Of a stretch of DNA of 64,000 nucleotides, positions 46,215 through 58,174 are shown piece by piece. The number at the start of each line of letters is the position of its first letter. The stretch's first letter is position 1. Below the pieces are notes generated by a model. The model did no database searches. It had not been told where the DNA came from and saw only the letters and a program-made list of their open reading frames with translations. Both the position numbers and the translations under genes were made by a program. Source of the DNA: Rhineura floridana. Lineage: Eukaryota > Chordata > Lepidosauria > Squamata > Rhineuridae. The stretch lies in assembly GCF_030035675.1 (NCBI RefSeq), contig NC_084482.1, positions 232,223,943 through 232,287,942 on the forward strand, in the 5' to 3' direction.

Positions 46215-48415
46215 CATTCCCAGTTCTTTCAGTCTGTCCTCATAGGGATTTGTTTCCAGTCCCTTGATCATCCTCATTGTCCTCTCTGAACCTCTTCCAG
46301 TTTGTCTGCATCCTTCTTAAAGCGAGGTGTTCAGAACTGGACACATTACTCAAGATAGGCCTAACCAGGGCTGAACAGAGGTGAACTAGTACTTCATGCA
46401 ATTTGGAAAGTATACTACTGTTAATACAGCCTAAAATAGCATTTGCTTTTTTTGCAGCCACATCGCACTCTTGGCTCATATTCAGTTTGTGATCAACAAC
46501 GATTCCAAGATCCTTCTCGCATGTAGTATTGCTAAGCTATGTATTCCTCATCTTATCAAGATCCCTTTGAATTTTGTTTCTGTCTTCCAGCTATCCTTCC
46601 CAATTTTGTATCATCTGCAAATTTGATGTGTTCCCTGCCCCTCCTCATCCAAGTCATTATTAAAAATGTTGAAGGGCACTGGGCCCAGGACTGAGCCCTG
46701 CAGTACCCCACTCATTACCACTCCCCAGTTTGAGAAGGAACTATTGATAAGCACTCTTTGAGTACGATTCTGGAGCCAACTGTGGATCCACCTGATAGTT
46801 GTTCCATCCAGCCCACATTTAGCTAGCTTGCTAATCAGAATATCATGGGGCACTTTATCAAAAGCTTTGCTGAAGTCCAGATATATTATGTCCGCAGCAT
46901 TCCCACAGTCTACCTGGGAGATTACCCAATCTAAAAATGAGATGAGATTAGTTTGGCAGGATTTGTTCTTGATAAATCCATGTTGGCTTCTATTAATGCC
47001 TGCATTATTTTCAAGGTCCTTACAGATTGACTGCTTTATAATCTGCTCCAGAATATTCCCAGGGATTGATGTCAGGTTGACTGGTCTGTAGTTCCAGGTT
47101 CCTCCCTTTTGCCCTTTCTGAAGATACGTTAGCCCAATCATCCGGCCCTTCACCCATCCTCCACAATTTTGCAGAGATAATGGACAGTGGTTCTGAGAGT
47201 TCTTCAGACAGTTCCTTGAATGCAGAGGATGCTCTAGGATGTAGAGCATCGGGCCCTGCATGTCTGAACTGGTTCAAAGTGATTTGGTATTCCTTGTTGA
47301 TTTGTGTTTGAGTTGCAAGCTGCAATCCTGCTCCTTCAACTTCCTGGGAGGGTTATAAATCCTCTTTTGGGAGAAGACTGAGCCAAAGTAGGAATTAAGC
47401 ACTTCTGTCTTTTCTTTGTCATCTGTCATCATTTTGCCATCCTCATTGAGTAGCTGTGCCACCATTTCTTTTCTCTGTCTTTTACTATGGACGTACCTGA
47501 AGAAAGCTTTTTTGTTGCTTTCAGCATCCCTCGCTAGCCTCAGCTCATTCTCAGCTTTAGCCTTCCTTCCACCATCCTGGCAATTCCGTGAAACCTGCCT
47601 GTACTCTTCCTTTGTACTCTTCTGGCCTTCTTTCCACTTCCTGTATGTGTCCTTTTTTGTTTTCAGGTCATCTCTAAGCTTTTTGTGAAGCCACATTGGC
47701 TTCTTCTGCTGTCTTCTCCCTTTTTTCTTTGACGGAATTGTTTGCCACTGTGCCTTTAGAATTTCCCTTTTTAGAAACTCGCACCCATCTTGGACTCCTT
47801 TTCTCATTAGGGTCACTAGCCATGAAACCTTACTTACCATTGTTCTGAGTTTATTAAAATCGGCTTTCCTGAAGTCCAGGGTGCACGTATGGCTACTCTC
47901 AGCTTTTGCTTCCTTTAAAATCAAGAACTCAAGTATAGTGTGGTCACTTTCCTCCAGAGTTCCCATAACTTCCACTTCAACCACTCTGTTGGTTAGAATC
48001 AAGTCCAGGATAGCTGATCCTCTGGTCGCTTCCTCCACTTTCTGTAGGAGAATGTTATCTCTGTGGAGCTTCCTAGTTCATCCTCCTGTATTTCTGTGCA
48101 GGGATATATACTTTTAACACAGAACACAACTCCACCTCCCTTTTTATTCCTTCTCTTCTCTCTGAACAAGTGATATCCTTCAATTGCTGTATTCCAGTCA
48201 TAAGAGTCATCCCACCAAGTTTGTTATACCCATCATGTCGTATTTACTCTCCCATATTGAGTTCAAGTTCATCCTATTTGTTCCCCATACTCTGGGAATT
48301 AGTACACAGACCACAAAGACCCTGTGATTTACGGCCTGGCTTCCTTCCTACATTTTTATGACGACTATTACTGGGCTCATTAGAGCTATTTTCTCAGTTC
48401 CTCTTACTCTGCATT
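46215..48415 (-). mobile_element. CR1 LINE, 2.2 kb, ORF2 from endonuclease to RT
   Basis: The minus strand reads [34 protein letters not shown]-like, [40 protein letters not shown] and [18 protein letters not shown] 254-codon frame (47274-48038) is open. The 3' terminus is missing at 46215. The endonuclease start region lies near 48200-48260. Confidence 0.92.
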
Positions 48416-48925
48416 TGGGGGTTTTAGTTTAGAGAAAGGCAAGGCAGAGGTGACATGATAGAAGTGTATAAAATTATGCATGGGGCGGGGAAAGTGGATA
48501 GAGAAACGCTTTTCTTCCTCTCATAACACAAGAACTCAGGGACATCCAGAGAAGCTGAATGTTGGAAGATTCAGGACAGACAAGAGAAAGTCCTTCACAC
48601 AGCACATAGTTAAATTATGGAATTTGCTCCCTCAAGAGGCAGTGAGGGCCACCAACTTGGATGGCTTGAAAAGAGGATTAGACATTCATGGAGGAAAAAG
48701 CTTTCAGCGGCTACTATGGCTGGGCTCTGCCACTGTAGTGACGATCCTTCTGGAAACCAGTTGCTGGAAACCAGAGGTGGGGATTGTGCTCTTCCACTTC
48801 CTGTGGGTCCTGCTTGCCTGAGGGCTTCCCATTGGGGGCACCTGGTTGGCCACTTTGAACAGGAGGCTGGAGGAGATGGGCCACTGGCCTGATCAAGCGA
48901 CGGCTCTTCTTACGCTCTTTTGTCC
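48416..48925 (+). mobile_element. CR1/L3-type LINE 3' end
   Basis: The plus strand runs from gttttagtttagagaaaggc through LNVGRFRTDKRKS to the 3' UTR (ttcccattgggggcacctgg). Confidence 0.85.
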
Positions 48926-49305
48926 TTAAATGGACCCATGGTCTGACTCTGCATAAGACAGTTGTCCTGTGCTCTTTCCTTGCAGCCTGGCTGTTTGGGT
49001 GGTGCTGGTCATTCTCTTGGGGTTGTGGTTGTAGTGATTGCCCCTCACCCCTGTGGGCCCTTGAGGGCAGGTTTATTCCACCCTGTGAACTGGGCCACCA
49101 CAGAGCGTGTGTGTGTGTGTGTTGCAAGTGGAATATCAGCCAGAGGGGTGCCAGTGATAGGTAGGTAGATAGGTAAGTGGGTGGGAGAGAGATGGAAAGT
49201 GATTTTTGCAAGACTGGGGAGGGAGGGAGGGAGTGTGTGCATGGGGGCCTTGGGACTGCCTGGGGACTGAGGGGTGTGCTTTAACTCTCCCCTTTCTTTA
49301 TGCAG

Positions 49306-49427
49306 ATGTGCGAGGAGCCCCCCCTATGCACCGTGTCCAGTACATGCACTCCCCTTATGACCGCCCCTGGAACCCCCGATTCTGTATCATCTCCGGGAAC
49401 CAGCTGCTGATGCTGGATGAAGAAGAG
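49306..49427 (+). CDS. SYNGAP1: SYNGAP1 coding exon 2
   Basis: SYNGAP1 encodes the synaptic Ras/Rap GTPase-activating protein of the postsynaptic density, a brake on Ras signalling downstream of NMDA receptors. The acceptor tttatgcag precedes the exon. With the G from exon 1 it reads [20 protein letters not shown] and then [21 protein letters not shown], ending at donor gtgaga. This matches the human N-terminal region ([32 protein letters not shown]), the start of the split PH domain. It has one residue more after VRG and lacks the Gly in RPGWNP. It ends in phase 0. Intron 1 is 25,331 bp, mostly transposons. Confidence 0.97.
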
Positions 49428-49892
49428 GTGAGAAGCCAGGAGGGAGGCTGGGGGGCATTGGGGGGTGGTTTGTGTTCCTGGGTGGCACTGGGGCCAGGGG
49501 CGAGGGGGCAGCAGCCCTGGCTTTTCAGGACCATGTTGAAGGAGTCACAGGAACTGCACAGGATCAAAGCTCTCCTCCCTTCCTGGCTGCTCCCCGCCAG
49601 GCGAGTCCGTTGCACTTCCGCGGTTTAATATCGCTGGGAAGCCAGACATGCTGGGATGCCCTTGCCTGTCCTGAGCTGTCCATGTGCAAGGTGGTGGACG
49701 AGGGGTGGAGGGAGGAAGAGATGGCATTGCCCCACATCCAGGCAAGCCCCACAACTCCCCCAAGACGGCCTGAGGGAGCCCTCCCTTGCATCCAGCCTCT
49801 TTGAGCCCAGACTCCTTTAACCCTTGGCGGCCCCTGCCTTTTTGGCCTTTGCTCCCAGGGTAAGCATAGCTGTTCCCGTTCCAGCCCCCAGT

Positions 49893-50110
49893 TGTAACAG
49901 ATTCAAACCACAAGAGTAGGGCTGGTCCTGAAAACATACATCTCAAGGGCCAAAAGGCCAGATGCATCTTTGGCATTCGGTGAGGAGGTAATTCCATAAC
50001 TTAGGGGCTGCCCCAGAGAAGGCCCTTTCCTGGAGCCCCCCCTGAGCTTCTGAGGGTGATGGAACTACCGAAAGGGCCCCTTCTGACGACCTCAGCATAG
50101 AACAGGCTGT
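49893..50110 (-). mobile_element. L2-like LINE 3' fragment in SYNGAP1 intron 2
   Basis: It is the same subfamily as 29570-30100 (aaccacaagagtagggctgg; ggaggtaattccataactta). Confidence 0.7.
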
Positions 50111-50231
50111 CTTCCCAGCCTGTTCATCCTGTGTGGGACCCTCTCTCTTTCCCAAAGTTAACCTGCCTGCCTCAGTGACTCAGCCCTTAAATGAGGGATA
50201 GGCAACTGGTGGAGGCAATACCCCTTCACCA

Positions 50232-50335
50232 AACTGGTGCCCTCCAGAAATTCTGGAATTCAACTCCCTTCAGCCCCAATGTCGTACCTTCATGCTGGCT
50301 GGGCCTGATGAGAGTTGGCATCCAAGGCTGTCCAA
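50232..50335. mobile_element. Old hAT-type MITE
   Basis: It contains gtgccctccagaaattctgg and an imperfect inverted partner (gctgggcctgatgagagttg), forming a decayed foldback. Confidence 0.55.
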
Positions 50336-50342
50336 GGCCACA

Positions 50343-50657
50343 GAGAATCATAGAATAGTAGCATTGGGAGGGGCCTCTAAGGCCATCCAGTCCAACCCCC
50401 TGCTCAATGCAGGGATCCACATTAAAGCATGCCCGACAGGTGGCTGTTCAGCTGCCTCCTGGATGCTTCCAGTGTTGGAGAGCCCACCACATCCCCAGGT
50501 CATTGTTCCCATCATCGTACCGCTCTAACAGTCAGGACGTTTTTTCTGATGTTTAGTCAAAATCTGGCTTCCTGCAACTTGAGCCCATTATTCCATGTCC
50601 TGCACTCTGGGACGATCGAGAAGTGATCCCGACCCTCCCCTGTGCGGCAACCTTTGA
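50343..50657 (-). mobile_element. CR1 LINE 3' end
   Basis: It starts agaatcatagaatagtag (the 3' tail reversed) and continues through the family's 3' region to ctgtgcggcaacctttga. Confidence 0.88.
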
Positions 50658-50765
50658 CTATTCAGTCAAACTCGCCCTGATTCTTCTGCCAATGTTGCTC
50701 TAGTCATCACCCCATTTGTTTCATCATGCCAAGCACCCCAGAAATCCAGGGAGGAGATTGTCTCT

Positions 50766-51425
50766 ACTAAGCTCCAACACTGGCAGCATTCAAGAGGCAT
50801 CTGGACAGCCACCTGCTGGGTATGCTTTCATAGAATCATAGGGTAGTAGAGTTGGGAGGGGCCTGTAAGGCCAACAAGTCAACCCCCCTGCTCAATACAG
50901 GAATCCAACCAAACCTGACAGGTGGCTATCCAGCTGCCTCTTTAACTCCTCCAGTGCTGGAGAGCCAACCACCTCCTTAGGTTATTGGTTCCGTTGATGA
51001 ACCGCTCTGTCAGGACATTTTTCCTGATGTTCAGTCAAAATCTGACTTCCTGCAACTGTGTCCTGCACTGTGGGACGATTGAGAAGAGCCCTTCTGTGTG
51101 ACAACCTTTCATGTACTTGAAGAGTGCTATTATCTCCCCTCAGTCTTCTCTTCTTCAGGCTAAACATGCCCAGTTCTTTCTGTCTCTCCTCATATGGCTT
51201 TGTTTCCAGTCCCCTGATCATCTTTGTTGCCCTCCTCTGAACCCGTTCTAGTTTGTCTGCATCCTTCTGAAAGTGTGGTGCCCAGAACCAGTGCTAAATA
51301 GAAGGGAACTAATACGATTTGGAAACTATACTTTTGTTAATGCAGCCTAATATAGCATTTGCCTTTTTTGCAGCCACATCACACTGTTGGCTCATATTCA
51401 GCTTGTGGTCAACAACAATTCGAAA
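50766..51425 (-). mobile_element. CR1 LINE 3' end beside a plus-strand CR1 scrap
   Basis: 50766-50828 is a plus-strand piece (attcaagaggcatctggaca). 50829-51425 is a minus-strand copy from tagaatcatagggtagtaga to ggctcatattcagcttgtgg. Confidence 0.85.
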
Positions 51426-52646
51426 TGGGGCAAGGGGAGTGTGGTGCCCCTAGGGTTTCCTTGCAAATGCCCCTGCTGACTTCCGAAGGGCAGTTATATA
51501 TCAGTTTATGCCTCACTTCTCAATGAAGCTCATGAAACAGCTGGGAAAAGCTTAAAACCTCTTTGTGTGTGTGAGTGTGTTACTGAGGTTGAGACAAGTC
51601 AGAGATGATTGTAAGGGAATGACATCCAGACAGATTGCCTCCTGGGGAGGGCAGGGCCTTGGCCAGCCCAGTTATGCTACTACCCTCCCCCCTCTCCTAA
51701 ATCCCCATCTGCCCCTCTTCTGCCTCCCTGATGATGGGCCATATCCTGCCTACCCATCCAGCAGGCGGGTGCCACATTCCTTTCTTTTCATATGCTGATC
51801 GGCTGCTTGCAGAAGTTAAAAGTGGAAAAGTTAACTTTTCTATGCAGAGTAGCTGTTGTTGTTGGGAGTTGGAAGAAGAGCTTCTGCTGCCCCCATATTT
51901 TATGGGGGGGGTTGGCGAAAAATCCGAGGAGCCCTAGAGACCCCACAAGGCTCACACATGGACTTGTGGAGCCCCACGGGAAAGAGCCCATGGCACACCA
52001 GGCCTGTTGACATGCCGGAAGGAAGCCAGCCAGCCTCAAGCCTCTCGGAGCCTCTCTTGGGGCAGGGGGAGGGAAATGGCAGAGAGTCCAAAGTGCAGAG
52101 AGCTTCTCCCAGTGCCTGGCAGATATTTCATTCTCAAGGCCTGCGCAGGAGGGGCTTGCAGAAGTTCCCAGGTTCGATCCGCAGTGTCTGCAGATGGAAA
52201 GAAAGGTCCAGGTAGCAGCAGGGGAGGGTTGGAAGAAGACTTGCTCCCTCCCTCCCCCCCCCCGCCCAGGAGACAGTACAATACAGGGCTCCTGCTGGGA
52301 GGAAGGGCGGGATATAAATCAAATCATAAATAAATAAATAAATGTTCTTGGTGCTGTTACGAGACTGACTCCTAGCCTAGTTGCTTTTGTCAAACCTGCC
52401 GAGGATCAGGAAGACCCTTGCTGAGTTGTGGTGGCATCTCTTCCTCCTCCTCCTCCTCTTCCTCTTCCTCCTCCGGGAGCTTCACACGCGTGTGTCTGCT
52501 GTAGCACCTGTGTTTGCAGCAGAATTTCCAAAACTTGTTTGGGTGTGAGGCTGACTGTGGTGGGAGGTGGAGAAAGTGGTTTGGTTTTTCCTGGGTGCTA
52601 AGTCTCCACCCCACCGTGCTCTTTTGCCTCTTTACCACTCCCCCAG
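51426..52646 (+). other. SYNGAP1 intron 2 with SINE and L2 scraps
   Basis: It holds a tRNA(Ala)-type SINE fragment (about 52141-52215; aagttcccaggttcgatcc), an L2 3' tail at 52283-52343, and a (TCC)n tract at 52438-52475. Apart from exon 3 no coding exon was seen. Confidence 0.5.
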
Positions 52647-52752
52647 ATTCACCCCCTGCTCCTTCGAGAACGCCAACGGGATCCTGGTCGGAACAAGCTT
52701 TTGCGGCGAACTGTCAGCGTCCCTGTGGAAGGGCGGCCCCACCCAGAGCACG
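52647..52752 (+). CDS. SYNGAP1: SYNGAP1 coding exon 3
   Basis: The acceptor actcccccag is followed by [20 protein letters not shown] and [15 protein letters not shown] plus one base, then the donor gtaggg. Human SynGAP continues the same way ([31 protein letters not shown]). Variation is confined to the middle (RERQRDPGR). It ends in phase 1. The next exon (expected YHLGRSRRKS in human) was not found before 64000, so intron 3 exceeds 11.2 kb and the C2, RasGAP and coiled-coil parts lie outside the window. Confidence 0.97.
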
Positions 52753-53037
52753 GTAGGGACTCACAGAAGCAACTGCTCCCAGCTTGCATTTTGGGGGGGG
52801 GGGTTATCTGGGGGGGAAGAGCTGGAGGGTCACATAGTGGTTGAATCACACCAAAGAAAGTGGGGGTAGGGGTCTTGTAGTACCTGATGATCCCAGCAGA
52901 TTGGGAGGCAGGGCTGAGGGACAGTAGCTCTGAGTGGGCCACAGTCAATTCTGCTAGGAGCTCTGGGTGGATCCTGCTGGTGCTGGTGGTGTGTGCCTGT
53001 ACGTGTGTGTGTGTGGAATCCCCCCCCCGGGGGTGAT

Positions 53038-53462
53038 TCAGGATCCCTTTGAATTTTGTTTCTGTTCTCCAGGGTATTAGCTACCCCTCCCAATTTTGTA
53101 TCATCTGCAAATTTGATGTGTTCCCTCCCCCTCCTCATCCAAGTCATTAATAAAAATGTTGAAGAGTACTGGGCCCAGAACCGAGCCCTACAGTGCCCTG
53201 CTTGTTACCTCCCCCCACTTTGAGAAGGAACCATTGATAAGCATTCTTTGAGTACAATTCTGTAGCCAACTGTGGATCCACCTGATAGTTGTTCCATCCA
53301 GCCCACATTTAGCTAGCTTGCTAATCAGAATATCATGGGGCACTTTGTCAAAAGCTTTGCTGAAGTCGAGATATATTATGTCCACAGCATTCCCACAGTC
53401 TACCTGGGGGGTTACCCAACCAAAAAATGAGATAAGATTCATCTGGCAGGATTTGTTCTTCA
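53038..53462 (-). mobile_element. CR1 LINE RT fragment
   Basis: The minus strand reads [20 protein letters not shown] and ISKLAKCGLDGTTIRWIHSW, then [14 protein letters not shown] family-typical stretch is repeated at 46560-46980. Confidence 0.88.
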
Positions 53463-54000
53463 AAGATTTGTTCTTGTGTTGAAAGTGCTCCTAACACCGG
53501 TGGTTGATCCAAGTGATCCCTTGCAGAGGAGCGTCCCAGTTCTCTGCAGGACTGCCCAGAGTGGGCTCAGGGGCACTTCATGCAAATCTGAATGCTGGTT
53601 GCTGGGGAGAGGTGCCTTCATCTCCTGCTTGTAGGCTTCCCTGTGGGGTATCGGGCTGGCTACTGCGGTGGCCTTAGCCAGTGCTCTGGTCTGACCCAGC
53701 AGCCTCCTGATACCTCCAGATGCCCTCTCAAAAGGGAGCGTAAAGCGATGCATATTAGGGGCAATGGTACCTTGGCCTCAAATTCAGTTTATTTACTTAG
53801 ACATTTATTTCAAAATGTAGATACCGCCTATACCCAAAGGGTGGTTTACAGCATAATAAACCACAGAACATACACAGCATAATACAATACTCATCAAATG
53901 TAAATGTTGTAAAAGCTAGAAACGGTTTTACAATTCTTAATAAGTATCATCATTACAAAATTATTCGTAAATTATTTCAGGCACTGATACCCTCTTCTGA
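53463..54000 (-). mobile_element. Decayed LINE 3' ends
   Basis: 53590-53705 resembles a CR1/L3 3' UTR scrap. 53775-53900 resembles an L2-type tail (ataccgcctatacccaaagg). The limits are approximate. Confidence 0.4.
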
Positions 54001-55084
54001 AAACTCCTAGAACAGAACAGAACTTCCATTCGAAACACATGAAACAAAATACCTCAACTCCACATGTTCCCTGATGCGGCCTGAGCTGATGGTGGCTGAC
54101 TGGCAGCCTCAGGGAAACATCCATTTGCTGTGCTTGTGTGGAATCACGCACCACCCTGGGTGGCCCTCGGCAGGTTCTTCAAAGAAGGCGGAGCTTGTTC
54201 CAGAGGGAGGGGCTTCTGGAGGTGGGAGGGGCCATGTGTTTTACTGAACAGTGCACCCCCCTATTAAATCCCTCTGAGGGGCATGGCTGTAGGGGACTTA
54301 GTGTGCACATGTGTCATGCATTACCCTCCCACCCCATTACTGCCACTTTGCCCCTCTGAGCCCCAGTGGATTCTCTGTGGGGCTCTACTTTTTTTTTTTA
54401 AGACACATTTGATTATAACGAAGTTTATATTGCAATGTTTAACCCTGAAGGGTTTCCCTATAGGCTAACAAATAAGCTAACATTTGACCAAGCTAAAACA
54501 AAAAAAGTAACTTCTGTGCCTTTGCTAGCAATGTGGTGTGTGTGGGATCCCCCTCCCTCCCCCCCTCCAGCGGTGCAGGATGTGAACATGCCTCAGTCTC
54601 CCTTCCATGCTCTCTGCTTGGGTGCTGTTCCTTGTGGGACTCTCCCTCCTCCTCCACCACCACCCCAGTGCGGGTCACGCCGGGGCAAGAGTGTCAGCGG
54701 CTCTATGGGGCTTTGCACTGCATCTCACTTGGGCTCCCCGCACAGCCCCAGTTCCTGTGGGTGGGCAGATCATGGAGATGGGGCCATGGAGCAGTGGAGG
54801 ATACCAAATTGTTCATTCTTTTTAAAAGAGAAAGGGATTCACAGGAGCTCTAAAGGGATCTCTTGAAACATGGCGGCACCGGCATCAAAGTGGGATGCAG
54901 GGAGAGGGGCTGTGTGGATGGATGGATGCGGAGGTGTCATTTGGGGGCCCTGGATGGGGTGTGTGGATGTGAGCCCACAAGGACACATTTGGACAAGGAA
55001 GAAGAAGGGGGTCCTCCTGAGCATGGGCAAAGTGCTGGTCAGCCAGAGCCACCACAGCCAGGACTTCCACTCTGAGGGTGTGAT
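54001..55084 (+). other. SYNGAP1 intron 3, no recognised feature
   Basis: This is unique-looking intronic sequence with a short T run near 54390. No exon was recognised. Confidence 0.4.
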
Positions 55085-55290
55085 GGGGTCACAGTGGAGT
55101 GGAAGGGCCCCTGCTGTGCATGCCGAGGTCCCTGGCTCAGTTACCACAGGCTGCATCTTCATGTGGAGCTGGCAGAGACTCCCTGCCTGAAGTCTTGGAC
55201 AGCTGCTGCCAGTCAGTGCAGACAATACTCAGCTAGATGGACGGACGATCTACCTCTGTGTAAGGCAGCTCCCTGTGTTCCCAGCCATGG
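55085..55290 (+). mobile_element. tRNA(Ala)-derived SINE
   Basis: It contains gctgtgcatgccgaggtccc, cagagactccctgcctgaag, gctgctgccagtcagtgcag and the family end gtaaggcagctccctgtgtt. Confidence 0.78.
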
Positions 55291-55335
55291 GTCCAGCACT
55301 ATCAGCTTAGAAATGGGATTGCATGGCCTTCAAGG

Positions 55336-55337
<2 letters not shown>

Positions 55338-55371
<34 letters not shown>

Positions 55372-55382
55372 TATTATTATAA
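55338..55382. repeat. (ATA)n/(ATT)n microsatellite at an L2 3' end
   Basis: About 14 trinucleotide units, continuous with the L2 tail at 55383. Confidence 0.9.
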
Positions 55383-55595
55383 ATCCCACCCTTCCTCCCA
55401 ATAGGAGCCCAGGATGGCAAATGGAAACACTAAAATCATTCTAAAACATCTTAAAAACAGACTTTAACGTATATTAAAACATCTTTAAAAGCATTTTTTT
55501 TTTAAAAAAGCTTTAGAAACATCTTAAAAAGCAATTCCAACACAGATGCAGAGTGGGAAAAGGTCTCTACTTAAAAGGCTTGTTGTCTGGCAGTA
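55383..55595 (-). mobile_element. L2 LINE 3' end
   Basis: The minus-strand L2 3' UTR (cccttcctcccaataggagc to ttaaaaggcttgttg) is 5'-truncated. Confidence 0.85.
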
Positions 55596-55668
55596 GCCAG
55601 ACTCACTGCTCATTGGATGGCTTTTCCAAGAGGCTTCGCTGGTTGCCACTGGTCCCCACTGACCATTT
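55596..55668 (-). repeat. 73-bp flank shared with the 22-kb L2 locus
   Basis: It is the reverse complement of 21984-22057 with four mismatches. It lies immediately beyond the 3' end of the L2 at 55669-57160. Confidence 0.75.
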
Positions 55669-57160
55669 GCAATTTGCTTGTTTGTTTATTACATTTATAT
55701 CCTGCCCTTCCTCCTTGAAGGAGCCCAGGGCTGCAAAGAAAAACACTGAACACACTCTAAAACATCTTAAACACAAAAGACTTTAAAACATATTAAACCA
55801 AAACATTTTTAAAAACATCTTTAAAAAATATTTTAAAATGTCTAAAAAAGCAATTCCAACACATACGCAGACTGGGATAAGGTCTCTACTTAAAAGGCTT
55901 GTTGAAAGAGAAAAGTCGTTAGTAGGCAATGAAAAGATAACAGAGATGCGCCTGTCTCATATTTAATGGGAGGGAATTCCAAAGGGTTGTTTGTTGTTAT
56001 GTGATAAGATGGTATCTGCAGGAGTCCCTCACCTGCAGAGCACAGTGATTGACTGGGTATATAAGAGATAAGACGGTCTTTCAGGTATCCTGGTCCCAAC
56101 CTTGAACTTAGCCCAGTAGTAATGGGCAGCCAGTGCAATTCTTTCAGCAGTGGGGTGACATGTTGGTGATACCTTGCCCAAGTGAGCAGTCTCGCTGCTG
56201 CATTTTGCACCAGCTGCAACTTCTGGACCAACCTAAAGGGCAGCCCCACATAGAGCGCATTGCAGTAATCCTGCCTGGAGGTTACCAGTGCATAGACAAA
56301 AGCGGTCAGGCTATCCCAGTCCAGAAACAGCCGCAGCTGTCTTACCAGCCAAAGCTGGTAAAAGGCACTCCTAGCCACTGAGGTCACCTGGGCCTCTAGT
56401 GACAAAGATGGACCAGGAGCACCCCCAGACTACGAACCTGCTCTTTCAGAGGGAGTACGACCCCATCCAAAGCAGGCAACTGACCAATTATCTGAACTCG
56501 GGAACCACCAACCCACAGTGCCTCTGTCTTGCTAGGATTCAGACTCAGTTGATTGGCCCTCATCCAGCCCACCACCGAGTCCAGGCAGCGGTTCATGGCT
56601 TGCACGGCGTCTCCCAGTTCAAATGTTACAGAGAAATAGAGCTGGGTACCGCCAGCATACTGCTGACACCTCACCCCAAATCTCCTTCATATAGATGTTA
56701 AACAGCATGGGGGACAAGATGGCACCCTGCAACACCCCATAGCACAACTGCCAAAAGATAGCCACCATTCTCTGAAAACAACCCTGGAGGTAGGATTGGA
56801 ACCACTGTAAAACAGTACCTCATACCCATCTCACCAAGTCAGCTCAGAAGGATACCATGGTCAATAGTATCAAAAGCTACTGAGAGATCAAGTAAGAATA
56901 ACAGGGTTGCGCTTCCCTGTCCTCCTTCCGATAAAGATCATCATCCATCCGGGTGACCAAGGCCAATTCAATCCCATAACCAGGCCTGAACTGAGACTGG
57001 GATGGGTCAAGACAATCTGTTTCATTGAAGAGCACTTGCAATTGCTGCGCCACAACCCTCTCAATAACCTTCCCTAAAAAGGGGGCATTTGCAACCAGGC
57101 AGTGGTTGTCGCAGACCAATGGGTCTAGGGTGGGCTTTTTTATATTTCCTCCAAAGGAGC
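55669..57160 (-). mobile_element. L2 LINE, RT to 3' end
   Basis: The minus strand reads APFLGKVIERVVAQQLQVLF, the RT region, RCQQYAGGTQLYFSVTFELG (YADD replaced by YAGG), MSLEAQVTSVARSAFYQLWL and FSLCSAGEGLLQIPSYH-type sequence. The catalytic aspartate pair is disrupted and the frame has several breaks, so it is inactive. Confidence 0.9.
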
Positions 57161-57430
57161 TCAAGGCAGTGTACAAGGTTCTCTCCTTTTATCCTCACAA
57201 CAACTTTGTGAGGTAGGACAGCTCAGAAATGGTGACTGGCGCAATAGCAAACAGTGAGCTTCATGGCTGACTTCATGGTGACTCTGGGTCTCCCCAGTTT
57301 TGGAAAGGGCCATAGCTCAGTAGGAGAGTGCCTGCAGAAGTCCTGGGTTGAATCCATGGTGGCATCCAGGTAGGGCTGGGAGTGTCCCCTGCCTAAAACC
57401 CTGGAGAGCCATGCCTTTCATCTGCCCCAT
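57161..57430 (+). mobile_element. SINE fragments
   Basis: 57161-57240 resembles a tRNA-SINE body in reverse (cctcacaacaactttgtgag). 57306-57420 is a plus-strand tRNA(Ala)-type SINE (ggccatagctcagtaggaga; cctgggttgaatcc B box). Confidence 0.68.
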
Positions 57431-57464
57431 AGCAGTGGGGCAAGGGAGTAGGCTAAGCAGTCAG

Positions 57465-57975
57465 GGAGCAGGAGGAATTTGGTATCATCAACACACTTGG
57501 CTGCCTCACTGCTTGCCCCAAATCTAAATCATTTATGAACAAGTTAAAAAGCAGTTCCCAGTGCTTTGAGAGGATCTCTCTAAACTGAGGGAGTGGGTGG
57601 TAACATGGCAAATGCAACGCAATGTAAAGGAGTGTAAAGTTATGCATATTGGAGCAAAAAATCTTAATTTCACATATACGCTCACGGAATTCCATGCTAG
57701 GGATCATTAGGAAAAGAACTGAAAATAAAACTGTCGATATCAGAATGCCCTCGTATAACTCTATGGTGCAGCCGCATTTGGACTGCTGTGTACAGTTCTG
57801 GTTGCCTCACCTCAGAAAGGATGTTGTAGAACTGGAAAAGGTTCAGAAAAGGGCATTTGCTGGGGATCACAAGTGAGGAGAGTGGTGCTCTCGCACTCAG
57901 GTCCTGCTTGTGGGCTTTGGGGCATCTGGCTGGCCACTGTGAGAACAGGATGCTTGGCTAAAGGGCCCCCTTTGG
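57465..57975. mobile_element. CR1/L3-type LINE fragments in both orientations
   Basis: 57470-57560 is minus-strand (atttatgaacaagttaaaaa). 57595-57860 is plus-strand (gtaaagttatgcatattgga; frame with MVQPHLDCCVQFWLPHLRKD and VVELEKVQKRAF). Confidence 0.75.
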
Positions 57976-58174
57976 CCTCATCCAGCTGCTGTAGAGCCCT
58001 TCTGATGTTCTCATCCAAATCCTCCACTCACTCACTATGCCATGAGAGCTAGAGGCTTATTTCTTTCATTTTATTCAAAGCTGGCATTTTGAAGAGCAAA
58101 GGGGTTGGTGAATGGGCTTCAGGTAGTGGGCCTTCCTTGCTGGTTGAATTCTGGACAAATGGGGGAAAAATGAA

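Noticed and set aside
57306-57420. tRNA(Ala) gene
   Set aside because: A and B boxes are present but the cloverleaf is decayed and a SINE body follows.
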